Source: Onstottus_A sp036505875
GTDB lineage: Bacteria; Acidobacteriota; Blastocatellia; UBA7656
DNA length: 13,145 nucleotides
Assembly (NCBI GenBank): GCA_036505875.1
Contig: DASXSR010000066.1
Coordinates: forward strand, 1-13,145
Reading direction: 5' to 3'
A model generated the notes under the pieces. It did no database searches. It saw nothing but the letters and a program-made list of their open reading frames with translations, and was not told where the DNA came from. Shown piece after piece: positions 1 to 5,818 of the stretch. Numbering within the stretch: position 1 is the first letter of the stretch; every line of letters begins with the position of its first letter. The position numbers were made by a program, and so were the translations under genes.

Positions 1-35
1 AAAACAGCAAATAGAGTGGGGACTCTCGTTGACAT
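1..35 (-). CDS. Start of an unidentified protein, cut by the left window edge
   Basis: Reading leftward, an ATG at 33-35 opens a frame giving MSTRVPTLFAV before the edge. It is preceded at 46-53 by AAAGGAGG, the strongest Shine-Dalgarno sequence in the window, with a 10-nt spacer. The residues seen (basic, then hydrophobic) would suit a signal peptide or membrane anchor but are too few to name a family. It follows the NusG paralogue on the same strand after a 155 bp leader, so it is the likely first target gene of that antiterminator. Export or synthesis of a surface polysaccharide is a guess from context only. Confidence 0.5.
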   Translation of the reverse strand, partial: MSTRVPTLFAV

Positions 36-76
36 CTCGAAGCTGCCTCCTTTCTGAATGTGAGCAATCCTTCTGA

Positions 77-89
77 CCGCCCTTGGCGG
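77..89 (-). promoter_or_regulatory. Small GC hairpin in the leader between the NusG paralogue and the next gene
   Basis: The minus strand reads CCGCC-AAG-GGCGG, a perfect 5-bp stem with a 3-base loop, about 40 nt before the partial gene's start codon. Its right arm plus the next base gives GGCGGT, the first six bases of the E. coli RfaH ops element; the following bases do not match. Specialised NusG proteins act on ops DNA (RfaH) or leader RNA hairpins (LoaP), so this is a reasonable recruitment-site candidate. Such short hairpins also occur by chance. Confidence 0.25.
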
Positions 90-190
90 AAACAAACCAG
101 TCGAACACACTAACGCCCTCTCATTTCGGTGTAAATGTGGAAATTACGCCGCTTAGATTAACTTTGCCGCGCATAAAGTGACCGCTCGAT

Positions 191-724
191 CTAGCAGGCG
201 GTCTCTAGATCAAACGGGCTGATGTCCAGTTCAAGCATGCGCCGAATCAAGGCGATCTTGACCACGAACAGACGTCGGTTCTTCCGGTTAAGGATTTCTC
301 CCTCGAGTCCTCTCAAGGGTCCTTCTTTGATTATGACCTTTTGCCCCGAAGCGAAAGTCGGGCTCGCGCTGCATTCGATCCTGCTCGCGAGCACCATCTT
401 GATCGCTTCTATCTCAGCCTCGGGAACGGGCACGGGTGCGCTGCGAGCGCGAACGACGCCGACCACTCCCTTCGTTGCGCCAATCCGGTACAAATCTTCG
501 ACGGAAGGATGAAAGCGAGAAAATAAATAACCTGGAAACAGCGGCAGTTGAGCCTCCCGGAATCGGCGGGTCGAGACTCGCGAGCGTTTCACCGTTAGCG
601 GCAAGAATGTTTCAAAGCCCTTCTCCGACAGCAGTTTTTCCACGACCTTTTCGCGGCGCGAGCAGACGTGCACCGCAAACCATTCCCGCAGCGGCGAACA
701 AAGTCGTGAGCTTTGGTCTTCCAT
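191..724 (-). CDS. Specialised NusG paralogue (RfaH/UpxY/LoaP-type antiterminator)
   Basis: This is a NusG-family elongation factor of about 177 residues that would bind RNA polymerase and reduce pausing or termination over a particular long operon. Counting from an upstream TTG at 733, the N-terminal NGN domain starts at WFAVHV (residues 18-23), carries the family LFPGYLF motif (65-71), and is followed by a KOW segment with GQKVIIKEGPLRG (130-142). The ATG at 724 is preferred because GAGG lies just before it, although the spacer is only 3 nt; the TTG has no ribosome binding site. No secE or ribosomal protein genes are adjacent, unlike housekeeping nusG. It has its own promoter and is followed after 155 bp by a leftward gene, the usual position of a dedicated antiterminator at the head of a polysaccharide or metabolite cluster. 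The family is clear; the RfaH, UpxY or LoaP subtype is not. Confidence 0.88.
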   Translation of the reverse strand: MEDQSSRLCSPLREWFAVHVCSRREKVVEKLLSEKGFETFLPLTVKRSRVSTRRFREAQLPLFPGYLFSRFHPSVEDLYRIGATKGVVGVVRARSAPVPVPEAEIEAIKMVLASRIECSASPTFASGQKVIIKEGPLRGLEGEILNRKNRRLFVVKIALIRRMLELDISPFDLETAC

Positions 725-773
725 TAGCCTCAAAAGGTCTATCGTTTCAAAGGTCTGACCTAACGTGCCAGCT

Positions 774-801
774 ATTTTATTTCATCCGCGCGAGTTGTCA
801 A
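774..801 (-). promoter_or_regulatory. Sigma70-like promoter for the NusG-paralogue operon
   Basis: On the minus strand a perfect -35 TTGACA (796-801) is followed after 16 bp by TAAAAT (774-779), a 5/6 match to the -10 consensus. Transcription would begin near 767, about 43 nt before the ATG at 724. This is the best promoter match seen by eye in the window. Confidence 0.6.
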
Positions 802-845
802 GTTACGGTTAACGGGATAACGATTGATGGCGGCGCAAGAAATAC

Positions 846-1589
846 TCACACGCGCAGCCTGGCTGACCGTCTCCTCGGATTGCGACGGCCGTTGCCCGCC
901 TGCTTAGCGAGACGACCCTGGACGTCGACTATGTGATCGCGCATCGCGCTGAAGGCCAGAGTCCCGTCGCCTTTGCGGATTGCTTCAACCACATTTCGAT
1001 GGCAGCTGAGCACGTGAGTCAGCGTATCAATCGACGGATTAAGCTCGGTGATCGCTTTGGAAGCGACTTCAAGCATGGACTCGCCAAGCATTTCGATTAC
1101 GGGGTTGCCGGTCGCGCGCGCTATGAGCTTATGGAATTTCAAATCGTACATGCGAGGCAATTCCTTTGTTCGAATCGCTTCGCCCATTAACTCAATTACT
1201 TCCTCCAGTTGCCGGATATCGCCGCGGCTGGCTCTCTCTGCAGCGAGACGTGCGGCTTGCGGCTCGAAGATCAAACGGACTTCAGCTATATCGTGTATCG
1301 ATATTTTTTGAAGCTGGAGCAGAGTCTGAAACGACTTGGTTACTGGCCGATGATCAACATCGCTGATAAAAATGCCGCCGCTTGCCCCCTTCCTGATCTG
1401 AACCACGCCTTGCTGTTCAAGGCTGCGCAACGCTTCGCGGACCGACGTTCGACTGCTGTCAAACTGCGCCGACAGCTCTCGCTCGGTCGGAAGCTTGTCA
1501 CCCGTACGCAGCTTGCCCACGATGAGGGCGTCCTTGATTTGACGCACGATCTCGTCAGAGACTCGTTGTGCCCTTATCGACTCAAACAT
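846..1589 (-). CDS. FadR-subfamily GntR transcriptional regulator (FCD domain)
   Basis: A 247-residue one-component regulator of the length usual for the family. The N-terminal winged helix spans about residues 8-76, with PTERELS (34-40) and the recognition segment SRTSVREALRSLE (46-58). The C-terminal FCD ligand domain (about 98-228) keeps the metal-binding set D149, H153, H197 and H219, with R105 in the usual EVR motif, so it should bind a metal plus a carboxylate ligand. Such proteins usually repress catabolic genes for organic acids, sugars or amino acids; the ligand cannot be told. The tail after 230 is very basic (RRNPRRRSARLR). The start ATG has AAGGG at a 9-nt spacer. It has its own promoter with an overlapping TGG-N5-CCA site, which suggests autorepression. 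No obvious catabolic operon is adjacent. Confidence 0.9.
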   Translation of the reverse strand: MFESIRAQRVSDEIVRQIKDALIVGKLRTGDKLPTERELSAQFDSSRTSVREALRSLEQQGVVQIRKGASGGIFISDVDHRPVTKSFQTLLQLQKISIHDIAEVRLIFEPQAARLAAERASRGDIRQLEEVIELMGEAIRTKELPRMYDLKFHKLIARATGNPVIEMLGESMLEVASKAITELNPSIDTLTHVLSCHRNVVEAIRKGDGTLAFSAMRDHIVDVQGRLAKQAGNGRRNPRRRSARLRV

Positions 1590-1621
1590 TTGACGCTACC
1601 CTTCTTTTTCGAAAGGTACAA

Positions 1622-1632
1622 TGGACTGACCA
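1622..1632. promoter_or_regulatory. Candidate FadR/GntR operator
   Basis: TGGACTGACCA is a near-palindrome: four of five base pairs match around a central T. It fits the TGGT-N-ACCA style of operators bound by FadR-subfamily regulators. It lies over the predicted transcription start of the regulator gene, 33-43 bp before its start codon, which suits simple autorepression. The site is short and single. Confidence 0.3.
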
Positions 1633-1637
1633 GGCGC

Positions 1638-1666
1638 ATTTTATCTGAATTCGTGGGAAATGGAAA
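1638..1666 (-). promoter_or_regulatory. Candidate promoter of the FadR-type regulator
   Basis: On the minus strand TTTCCA (1661-1666; 4/6 to the -35) is separated by exactly 17 bp from TAAAAT (1638-1643; 5/6 to the -10). Transcription would start near 1631, inside the candidate operator and about 42 nt before the start codon. Its presence argues that the regulator is transcribed separately from the HEAT gene upstream. Confidence 0.4.
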
Positions 1667-1714
1667 CAAGAAAACTTAGAGTTCTGTCGTAATCGCGAAT
1701 CTTTTCAATTTAAC

Positions 1715-1738
1715 GTGGAAGCATGTTTCAGCTTCCAC
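1715..1738 (-). terminator. Hairpin over the end of the HEAT-repeat gene
   Basis: GTGGAAGC and GCTTCCAC form a perfect 8-bp inverted repeat around an 8-nt loop. On the minus strand the hairpin includes the last two sense codons and the TGA stop of the HEAT-repeat gene. What follows, GTTAAATTG, is AT-rich but not a true T-tract, so it is a weak intrinsic terminator or a 3'-end-protecting hairpin. Confidence 0.45.
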
Positions 1739-2579
1739 TCTTGGCGCTGCCGGCCAACAGGTCTAAGCGCAAGTAAGCCGCCGCCGCTCGATACCTAACG
1801 GCTTCGTTCTTGTCATCCAGCAGCGGGACGAAATCGCCACGTAACTCGGGTTGATCGCGCATTGACAACGAATGTACTGCCGCCGCCCGCACCGACCAGT
1901 CTTTGTCAGAAAGTGCTTCACGCAATGCCGCCGTCGTGGCTTCGTCTTTCTCCCTTGCCAGAAGCGTCGCCGCCAGCCCGCGGCCCGATACACCTGAGTT
2001 GCTCAGCAGCGCCTCCATTGAGGACATTCCAATTCCAAGCCCCGGCACCGGAGCCATGCCGATTCCTTCCTTTAGCATAAACCTGAAAAGCCCGCTTGGG
2101 TTTTTCATCATCCGCATGGCATCTCGCTTTTCACTGGCGAGATAACTTGACTTGGTTTTCTTCTCCCGCGCCAATATCTCAAGCAAGACCTCTTTGCCGA
2201 TCGGTTGATCCAGCTCGTATAGAGTTTTTGCGGCCGCGAAGCTGACTTCAGGCACCTTGTCCTTCAGTGCTTTCTCCAACGGTGCGATCGATTGTTTATC
2301 TTTGAGCGCCGCCAAGCTGGCGCAGGCTGCCAGTCGTACATTGACATCCTTATCATCCAGAGCCGCTTCGAGCCGTGAAAACACATCCGGGTTGGCGCCC
2401 TCAAGACTCAGAGCAACGACTGCCTCTTTCCGCTTATCTGGATTCCGTTCTGCCAGTCCTTTATCGAGAATCTGTCGAGCCTTCTCTCGCTCAGTAGAGG
2501 GGACTGCCTGGGCTACGCTCGTCCTAGAAGTCATGAAACAAAGCAGGAGGACTAGAAAAAAGTGAATTAGTTTATGCAT
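1728..2579 (-). CDS. Secreted HEAT-repeat protein
   Basis: A 283-residue protein starting with a clear Sec signal peptide: basic MHK, a hydrophobic core over residues 5-16 and a likely cleavage after AQA (23-25). The mature part is made of alpha-helical HEAT/PBS-lyase-like repeats, seen as DKDVNVRLAACASLAAL (76-92), DKVPEVSFAAAKTLYEL (107-123), DKDWSVRAAAVHSLSM (225-240) and DDKNEAVRYRAAAAYLRL (255-272). A glycine/methionine-rich segment (172-189) interrupts the array. HEAT repeats are protein-binding scaffolds, so a periplasmic or surface adaptor role is likely; no catalytic motif is visible. The start ATG has AAGGAG at 2586-2591. Upstream, TACAAT at 2645-2650 (minus strand) could be a -10, without a good -35. 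It appears to be monocistronic. Confidence 0.85.
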   Translation of the reverse strand: MHKLIHFFLVLLLCFMTSRTSVAQAVPSTEREKARQILDKGLAERNPDKRKEAVVALSLEGANPDVFSRLEAALDDKDVNVRLAACASLAALKDKQSIAPLEKALKDKVPEVSFAAAKTLYELDQPIGKEVLLEILAREKKTKSSYLASEKRDAMRMMKNPSGLFRFMLKEGIGMAPVPGLGIGMSSMEALLSNSGVSGRGLAATLLAREKDEATTAALREALSDKDWSVRAAAVHSLSMRDQPELRGDFVPLLDDKNEAVRYRAAAAYLRLDLLAGSAKSGS

Positions 2580-2663
2580 TGTGAGCTCCTTCTCAAGTGC
2601 TCGCTTCAGTAAGCCCGTTTTGGTTGGAATTCGCGCCCTCAGGTATTGTATCGCTCTCCAAAC

Positions 2664-2699
2664 ATCACTGCATTACTCGCCGACTAGTACAGCAGTGAT
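2664..2699. repeat. Intergenic inverted repeat
   Basis: ATCACTGC (2664-2671) is repeated in perfect reverse complement as GCAGTGAT (2692-2699), with a 20-nt loop. The stem extends to AAC/GTT if one base bulges. It lies in the 208 bp between the methyltransferase gene's end and the HEAT gene's start. It could end the methyltransferase transcript (no T-tract follows) or be an operator upstream of the HEAT gene. Confidence 0.4.
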
Positions 2700-2787
2700 C
2701 GTTGTGTTCATGTAGTCGCACTCCCCCGAGTCCACTTCTGGAATGCCCGGTAGTCAGAATTACCACTGTCTAGCGTGATTGATCTCA

Positions 2788-3897
2788 CTAATGCCAAACC
2801 GACCTAGCCGTCTCCACGACCAACCGGAGCTTGCGGCTCTCATCCTCTACGGAGATTCGGTTACCAAGAACTGAAGTGGAAAAGCCGCACTGAGGACTCA
2901 GCGCCAACCGCTCGAGCTGTACGAACCGGCTGGCTTCCCTGAGGCGGGCCGTCAGCTCTTGGGGGGTCTCATGGCGGGGAGACTTTGTTGTGACTAAGCC
3001 AAGTACGACCATCTTGTCGTCAGGAACATCCCTCAAGGGAACAAACGAGCCGGACCGCTGATCATCGTACTCAAGCAGCAAGCGTTGGGCATGAATCCTT
3101 GGGAAGATTTGCTTGGCAATCGGGTCGTAACCACCTTCTACCAGCCAGCGGCTGCCCTGATTGCCGCGGCAGAGGTGAAAGCCGAACGTAACCTCCGAAA
3201 ACCCCCGCATTAGCGCGTTATCCATTTCAATTCCCCGACCGAGCCACTCGTCGAGAGTCCATCCCTGCTTCTCGTAAAAAGCCCTTGTCATAGGGTCAAG
3301 CAACGAAGTGTAATGCGGCGCATCGATCTGGATGTAGGTGGCCCCAAGTCGTACTAATTCGGCGACCTCCTCTCGCAGGATGGCCACGACATCAGCGAGA
3401 AAGCTGTCAAGCGTCGGATAGGCGGTGGTCGAGCGCTCTGCTGACCAAAAGTTCGCCCACAAGCTTGGACTCGGCAGGGCAATCTTCGGCGTACGAGTAG
3501 TGTGACCACGCAGGTAGGTAAACTCCTCGGATGAAAGATGGCGCTTGCGCGTTAGCTTACCGATCACTCCAAGAGAGGGCGGTCGTTCCACCCGCAAGTC
3601 CCCCACCCTCTCATCGCCACGCCAGTTGCCCCAAAGGAAGGCTTCAATGTCGTAATTGCCCAGTCCATCAACGGCCTCGGTAAACTGGCTTTGGAAGGAC
3701 AGGCGACGCATCTCTCCGTCCGTCACCACCTCCAGACCTGCTTCCTCTTGTAATCTAATCGCCTCATCCACCGCACGGTCCTCGATCACTTTGAATTCCG
3801 CGTCGGTGATCGCTCCAACAGCCAGGTCTTCCCGGGCTTTCAAGAGCTCTGGTGGGCGAAGGAGACTCCCAACAACATCAGCATGTGTCGTGATCAC
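2788..3897 (-). CDS. Stand-alone MetE C-terminal-domain-like methyltransferase
   Basis: A 369-residue TIM-barrel protein of the cobalamin-independent methionine synthase (UROD/MetE-like) superfamily, corresponding only to the catalytic C-terminal half of MetE. The family pattern is visible: VGSLLRPPEL (9-18), EVVTDGEMRR (56-65), IQIDAPHY (189-196), and the zinc-thiolate ligands H241 and C243 (HLCRG), E276 and C337 (SPQCG). With all four ligands present it should activate a thiol and accept a methyl group. Lacking the N-terminal half of MetE, it may use a donor other than the triglutamate folate, or serve a different thiol; the substrate is not visible. The start is GTG (GTG ATC ACG), with GGAG nine bases before it. 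No methionine-pathway gene is adjacent. Confidence 0.85.
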   Translation of the reverse strand: MITTHADVVGSLLRPPELLKAREDLAVGAITDAEFKVIEDRAVDEAIRLQEEAGLEVVTDGEMRRLSFQSQFTEAVDGLGNYDIEAFLWGNWRGDERVGDLRVERPPSLGVIGKLTRKRHLSSEEFTYLRGHTTRTPKIALPSPSLWANFWSAERSTTAYPTLDSFLADVVAILREEVAELVRLGATYIQIDAPHYTSLLDPMTRAFYEKQGWTLDEWLGRGIEMDNALMRGFSEVTFGFHLCRGNQGSRWLVEGGYDPIAKQIFPRIHAQRLLLEYDDQRSGSFVPLRDVPDDKMVVLGLVTTKSPRHETPQELTARLREASRFVQLERLALSPQCGFSTSVLGNRISVEDESRKLRLVVETARSVWH

Positions 3898-4186
3898 GAT
3901 ATCTTTCTCCGCACTTAGCCAATATCCAACGATCTGAGAATCCCTTTGTAAAACAAGACCGTGCGCTTCCTCTTACACATGACTGCCGCGATCTCAAGCA
4001 TGCTTCTGGATTGTGTGCCAAATCTCTCCGCGGTTAGGTTGATCGCGGGTGCTCCGACAGCGATGAGGCCTATGGGCGGTGTTGCAATCATCGGTCGTCT
4101 CATGCGTCGAAGCCTGCGGAGAATTCATGATTTTCAAGGCTAACTACAAATAGAGTCCCGACTAGGTCGATCGGAGGAGACCAAAC

Positions 4187-4561
4187 CTACACAATCTTGC
4201 AGGGGATCACGGCATCTTCGTCCTGTGAGTAAACCGCGCACATCCGGTGATATCCATCGGCGATGACAACTTTGCCATTGTTGGGATCTCTGATCAGAAG
4301 TAGCGGAGAGAGTTTCTTACCTTCTCTTATCTTTCCTTGATCCTTCTCTACATGAGAATTGCTCACTCCAAGCAACGATAGCCCCGATGCCCGGAAGATG
4401 TCTTTCGCCTTGAACGCCGACACTGGAGCGGCCTTCAGCTTCTCAACTTGTGCGCGAGCCACGCCTTCGTCATAGATGAGACTCAGATACGATTGAGCCG
4501 CCGGGTAATCGTGCTCTTCCGGTTCGTCAAGCCACTTGATCTCGACTTCGCCCTTTCCCAT
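4187..4561 (-). CDS. Small protein with ParB/sulfiredoxin-like motif
   Basis: A soluble 124-residue protein. The C-terminal half reads KKLSPLLLIRDPN (82-94), KVVIADGYHRMCAVY (97-111) and a final strand VIPCKIV, the pattern of the ParB/sulfiredoxin fold, in which a strand-turn-helix with G.HR binds a nucleotide phosphate. The N-terminal half is predicted helical (AAQSYLSLIYDEGVARAQVEKL, split at residues 21-42) and matches nothing I know. It is too short for a chromosome-partition ParB and lacks its helix-turn-helix, and no parA is nearby. A small ATP-dependent or nucleic-acid-acting enzyme is possible. ATG start with only a weak GGAA-like site. Transcribed alone. Confidence 0.6.
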   Translation of the reverse strand: MGKGEVEIKWLDEPEEHDYPAAQSYLSLIYDEGVARAQVEKLKAAPVSAFKAKDIFRASGLSLLGVSNSHVEKDQGKIREGKKLSPLLLIRDPNNGKVVIADGYHRMCAVYSQDEDAVIPCKIV

Positions 4562-4905
4562 ATCATTCCGTGCTCAATTTGGAATCGCCTTTGCAATCAC
4601 TGTGATGTTACAGACGTCTTAATTCTCGGATTGGGAACTGTGCTCTGCTAGCTTTGTCCCGCAGCCAAACATACTATGAATCCAGCGGGATGGGAACTCC
4701 GAATTTACATCGCGCTTCGCTTGTTCATTAAGCGTTTCGCTAAATCGGCGACTCAGTTGCCAGATCGGCGACTTCACAGAACACGCCATCAACTAGACAC
4801 AAAGCAGCTGACGGCATGATAAGAGTCGGGCATTGCCACATATTCGGCCAGCAAATCGCGCGCGTTCGTGTATGATGAAACGAAAATTGAAATGGGAGGG
4901 CCAAA
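4562..4905. other. Gene-free divergent intergenic region
   Basis: These 344 bp separate the leftward ParB-like gene from the rightward DinB gene and should hold both promoters. TATGAT at 4871-4876 is a plausible -10 for the DinB gene without a good -35. A 10-bp direct repeat ATCGGCGACT occurs at 4744-4753 and 4764-4773, a 20-bp period that could suit a dimeric regulator. No RNA gene or convincing open frame was seen. Confidence 0.5.
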
Positions 4906-5418
4906 ATGTCTCTTGAAGAAATGTTAGATGTTTGGAAAGAAGTGAGGGCGGGACTCATCACCGAACTCGCGCAGATACCTGGGGAGCAGTTCGGGTTTCA
5001 AGCGACCCCGGAGTCTCGCAGCGTCGCGGGCGTCATCCGTCACATCGCAGAAGCGCAAAAGTTTTTGGCGGGCGAGCTGTGCCGACCGGATACTGATTTC
5101 AGGCGGGTGCCGATTCGCGAATTGGTCGAAAGGCACGCCGCAGAAGCCCATTCAGGCGGGGACAAAGAAGAGTTGATCGCGTCGCTGAGATCAACCATGG
5201 AGTCGGCTGAAGCGGCCCTCCGCTCGTTCGGAGAAGAGGCGCTCAGAGAAAGGGTCCAGGGTCTGGACGGGAAGACAATATCGAAGCTCCACATTTTATA
5301 TCTTTACATCACCCACGAGATGTACCATCGAGGGCAGATAAGCGTCTACGAGCGGTTGATGAATATCGAGCCTGCGCTCACGGCGAAACTAAGGGAGTTT
5401 CTCGCGGCCAAAGGATAG
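4906..5418 (+). CDS. DinB-family (DinB/YfiT-like) metal-dependent protein
   Basis: A 170-residue four-helix-bundle protein, the normal length for the family. The three metal-binding histidines are in place: H46 (VIRHIAEA), H137 and H141 (ITHEMYHRGQ). DinB-like proteins bind a divalent metal and include thiol transferases (mycothiol-, bacillithiol- or glutathione-dependent) and many of unknown function; this one cannot be assigned a substrate. The ATG is preceded by GGGAGGG with a 5-nt spacer, one of the best ribosome sites in the window. The Tat-signal frame follows after 26 bp, so the two may share a transcript. Confidence 0.88.
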   Translation: MSLEEMLDVWKEVRAGLITELAQIPGEQFGFQATPESRSVAGVIRHIAEAQKFLAGELCRPDTDFRRVPIRELVERHAAEAHSGGDKEELIASLRSTMESAEAALRSFGEEALRERVQGLDGKTISKLHILYLYITHEMYHRGQISVYERLMNIEPALTAKLREFLAAKG

Positions 5419-5444
5419 CTCGGCGCCAACCAGAGGACCAGGTA

Positions 5445-5798
5445 ATGAAAGCAAAAATCAGGAGTCAGCGTCGGGGGTTCACAGCCCTCTCACGTCGAGA
5501 TTTTCTGCGAACGACTGCTCTCGCTTGTGCGACCATCACACTCGGGAACGTATCTTTGGGCTCACTCGCCGGAGAAGTTGCAGCTGTGCCGATCTCGACT
5601 CCGACCTGGGTGGATAAACCCATGCGTTGGGCGCAGCTCACCCTAGTCGAAGACCATCGCGGCGAAGGTCGGGGCCGTGTGTTTCAATTGCCGCTCCTGC
5701 TCGAGCTGAAGCGGAGGCACAGTATTGATCTGTGTTGGAGTAACTTTGGGAAACACGGTATCCTATTTGGCGCCTGGATGGCAGAGCCAATTGGTTGA
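5445..5798 (+). pseudogene. Truncated head of a Tat-exported protein
   Basis: The frame encodes 117 residues. It begins with a twin-arginine signal, SRRDFLRTT followed by a hydrophobic stretch, and an Ala-rich possible cleavage region near GEVAAVP. Then comes WVDKPMRWAQLTLVED, which from memory resembles the start of large Tat-exported, glycoside-hydrolase-like proteins (several hundred residues) common in Acidobacteriota and Planctomycetes. After LELKRRHSIDLC the resemblance stops, and the frame ends 20 residues later at TGA. I checked the other two forward frames here and they close quickly, so a single recent frameshift does not restore the gene. The most likely reading is a truncated remnant; a real short Tat protein is the alternative. 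It ends on TGATG, one base shared with a possible start of the peptidase gene. Confidence 0.45.
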
Positions 5799-5818
5799 TG
5801 AACTATGTCGAGGGCGAT

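Noticed and set aside
180..203. GACCGC / GCGGTC inverted repeat at the end of the NusG-paralogue gene
   Set aside because: Only 6 bp with a 12-base loop and no T-tract, and termination there would be against the role of an operon-leading antiterminator.
806..825. Short palindromic stretch (GTTA/TAAC) after the FadR-type gene as a terminator
   Set aside because: The stem is only 4-5 bp with no T-tract.
3915..4103. 62-codon minus-strand frame just before the methyltransferase gene, overlapped by a 60-codon plus-strand frame (3961-4143)
   Set aside because: Both are similar in length, neither has a good ribosome site and neither resembles a known family. I treat 3898-4186 as non-coding, though the minus-strand frame ends 17 bp before the GTG and could be a small coupled leader.
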